Positions 6,757 to 7,940 of a stretch of 7,940 nucleotides of DNA are shown here, piece by piece. The notes below the pieces were generated by a model. It searched no databases. It was not told where the DNA came from and worked only from the letters and a program-made list of their open reading frames with translations. The first letter of the stretch is position 1; every line of letters starts with the position of its first letter. Source of the stretch: Cytophagales bacterium. Its GTDB lineage: Bacteria > Bacteroidota > Bacteroidia > Cytophagales > Cytophagaceae. Position numbers and translations under genes: made by a program. The stretch is from positions 1 through 7,940 of the forward strand of contig JANYCO010000699.1 of NCBI GenBank assembly GCA_025360235.1. The letters run 5' to 3'.

Positions 6757-6795
6757 ACAAGTACTTAGTCGAATGGGCTAAGTACTTGTTTTTTT
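6757..6795 (+). terminator. intrinsic terminator after the AcpH-like gene
   Basis: A perfect 12-bp inverted repeat has arms 6757-6768 and 6778-6789. The stem can be lengthened inward by a T-G and a C-G pair, leaving a loop of about five bases. A run of seven T residues (6789-6795) follows. It lies 33 nt after the AcpH-like stop and separates the nagB unit from the symporter gene. Confidence 0.88.
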
Positions 6796-6810
6796 AAGGC
6801 CAAAATTATT

Positions 6811-6836
6811 TCCCTTCATATTATGGAGATAAGGGC
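6811..6836. promoter_or_regulatory. imperfect inverted repeat upstream of the symporter gene
   Basis: CCCTT (6812-6816) and AAGGG (6831-6835) face each other, and the 9-mer CATATTATG (6817-6825), itself a palindrome around one T, lies between them. The element sits about 80 nt before the symporter start and just past the preceding terminator, a plausible place for an operator or a leader hairpin. No factor can be named. Confidence 0.2.
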
Positions 6837-6884
6837 ATAAATATTAAATTAGCCTGATTTTATTATATAAAAATCATACAAAGT

Positions 6885-6892
6885 AAACGTTT
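6885..6892. promoter_or_regulatory. CG-centred palindrome AAACGTTT upstream of the symporter gene
   Basis: AAACGTTT is a perfect 8-bp palindrome 24 nt before the symporter start codon. Its CG centre flanked by A and T resembles the core of LacI-family operators that control sugar genes. The AACGTT core also occurs at 3881-3886 upstream of nagB, which suggests one regulator for both units. With only two copies and short length, chance is not excluded. Confidence 0.3.
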
Positions 6893-6916
6893 TTCATAAA
6901 TAATTAAATAATAAAC

Positions 6917-7940
6917 ATGGCAGGAGTTTCTTCGACGTCGCAAAATTTATCTGCGAATTATGATCCCAATAAAAATTATACTGTTCCTTTGACAGTAGTT
7001 ACAACGTTGTTCTTTATGTGGGCAGTAGCTACAAATTTGAACGACATATTAATCCCCCATTTAAAGAAAGCTTGTGATTTAACAGATTTCCAATCTTCAT
7101 TAGTCCAATCAGCCTTTTTTATGGGCTATTTCCTTTTGTCATTACCAGCTGGTAAAGTCATTAAGAAAGTTGGGTATAAAAATGGGATTCTTATTGGACT
7201 CATTGCTTGCGCAGCTGGGGCTTTATTATTTGTACCAGCAGCATCAACAAGAATGTATGGCATGTTTTTATTTGCATTATTTGTAATTGCTGGTGGAATA
7301 TCTTTTTTACAGGTAGCTGCAAATCCATATGTTTCTGTTTTAGGAAATCCAGCTACAGCATCAAGTAGGTTAAATTTGGCTCAAGCTTTTAATTCTTTGG
7401 GAGCAACAGCTGGTCCTTTCATTGGAGCACGATTAATACTTGCAGAAGTTGAGAAGACCGCAGAAGAGTTAAAAACATTTACGCCAGAGCAAATGGATGC
7501 TTACCGTCTTTCAGAAGCCTCGATGGTAATTGTTCCATACATAGGGTTAGCTGGTGTTTTTTTGGCGGTGGCAGCTCTAATTTATTTTTCAAATCTTCCG
7601 AAAATTGCAGATGATTTAATAGAAGAAGAAGATTTGTCTAAAAGTGCTGAAGGAGGAACTAGTGTTTTGCAATATAAACATCTTGTTATGGGCGTTGCTG
7701 CAATATTTTTATATGTTGGTGCAGAGGTTGGGATAGGAAGTTTTATTATTCGTTATATGCAGTTTTTAAAAATTGATGATATAAAGATTGAAATTTTTGA
7801 ATTGTCTGTCAATGTGAAAGTAGGTAAGGTTATTACTGAAAAGAATGCAGCATTCTTTGTGAGTTTATATATGTTCTTTGCAATGATAGGTAGATTTTTA
7901 GGTTCTTATCTTATGCAAAAAATTCAACCTAATAAAATTT
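6917..7940 (+). CDS. FucP/GluP/NagP-type sugar:proton symporter, 3' end cut off by the window
   Basis: An open frame from ATG 6917 to the window edge gives 341 codons, the N-terminal part of a major facilitator superfamily transporter of the fucose/glucose-galactose permease family. Family signatures: FFMWAVATNLNDILIPHLKK (32-51), FQSSLVQSAFFMGYFLLSLP (58-77), FLQVAANPYVSVLG (130-143) and RLNLAQAFNSLG (151-162). About eight membrane segments are visible and the last ones lie beyond the window. Asp43 aligns with E. coli FucP Asp46, part of its proton/sugar site, while FucP Glu135 is Gln132 here, as in the glucose/GlcNAc-type branch. A polar loop after the seventh segment (about 284-310) looks longer than in E. 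coli FucP. The gene has its own upstream region after a terminator. Position next to nagB suggests import of N-acetylglucosamine or another amino sugar, as for NagP; glucose or galactose remain possible. Confidence 0.93.
   Translation, partial: MAGVSSTSQNLSANYDPNKNYTVPLTVVTTLFFMWAVATNLNDILIPHLKKACDLTDFQSSLVQSAFFMGYFLLSLPAGKVIKKVGYKNGILIGLIACAAGALLFVPAASTRMYGMFLFALFVIAGGISFLQVAANPYVSVLGNPATASSRLNLAQAFNSLGATAGPFIGARLILAEVEKTAEELKTFTPEQMDAYRLSEASMVIVPYIGLAGVFLAVAALIYFSNLPKIADDLIEEEDLSKSAEGGTSVLQYKHLVMGVAAIFLYVGAEVGIGSFIIRYMQFLKIDDIKIEIFELSVNVKVGKVITEKNAAFFVSLYMFFAMIGRFLGSYLMQKIQPNKI

Overview
The window looks like a piece of a Bacteroidota chromosome (Cytophagales or a near relative is my guess). 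The DNA is AT-rich and the start codons lack Shine-Dalgarno sequences. The central gene also has the NagB plus PIG-L two-domain architecture known from Bacteroides proteins of the BT_0258 type. The theme is amino-sugar (N-acetylglucosamine/glucosamine) and acetate metabolism. All recognisable genes are on the plus strand. I see no mobile element, CRISPR array, tRNA or rRNA.

Layout. (1) 47-427: a small lipoprotein of unknown function. It is followed by a short open stretch that may be gene debris. (2) 562-1674 and 1707-3617: a NagX/HGSNAT-like membrane acyltransferase and an acetyl-CoA synthetase, 32 nt apart and probably co-transcribed. A long perfect hairpin with a T-run (3630-3691) ends this unit. 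(3) 3618-4141: a 524-nt AT-rich gap without a convincing gene. It holds small inverted repeats and several peptide-like open stretches interrupted by stops. (4) 4142-6079 and 6112-6723: a glucosamine-6-phosphate deaminase fused to a PIG-L/LmbE deacetylase-like domain, then an AcpH-family protein lacking several of the family's usual metal-site residues. A second hairpin terminator (6757-6795) follows. (5) 6917 to the right edge: the first 341 codons of a FucP/GluP/NagP-type sugar:proton symporter, cut off by the window end.

How the genes could work together (inference). The symporter would import an amino sugar. The NagB half would convert glucosamine-6-phosphate to fructose-6-phosphate and ammonia. 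The PIG-L half could remove the acetyl group, replacing or supplementing NagA, which is not in the window. Acs would convert released acetate to acetyl-CoA, the acyl donor that the NagX-like membrane protein is expected to use. The AcpH-like protein does not obviously fit this scheme, and its altered metal-site residues make it the most puzzling member.
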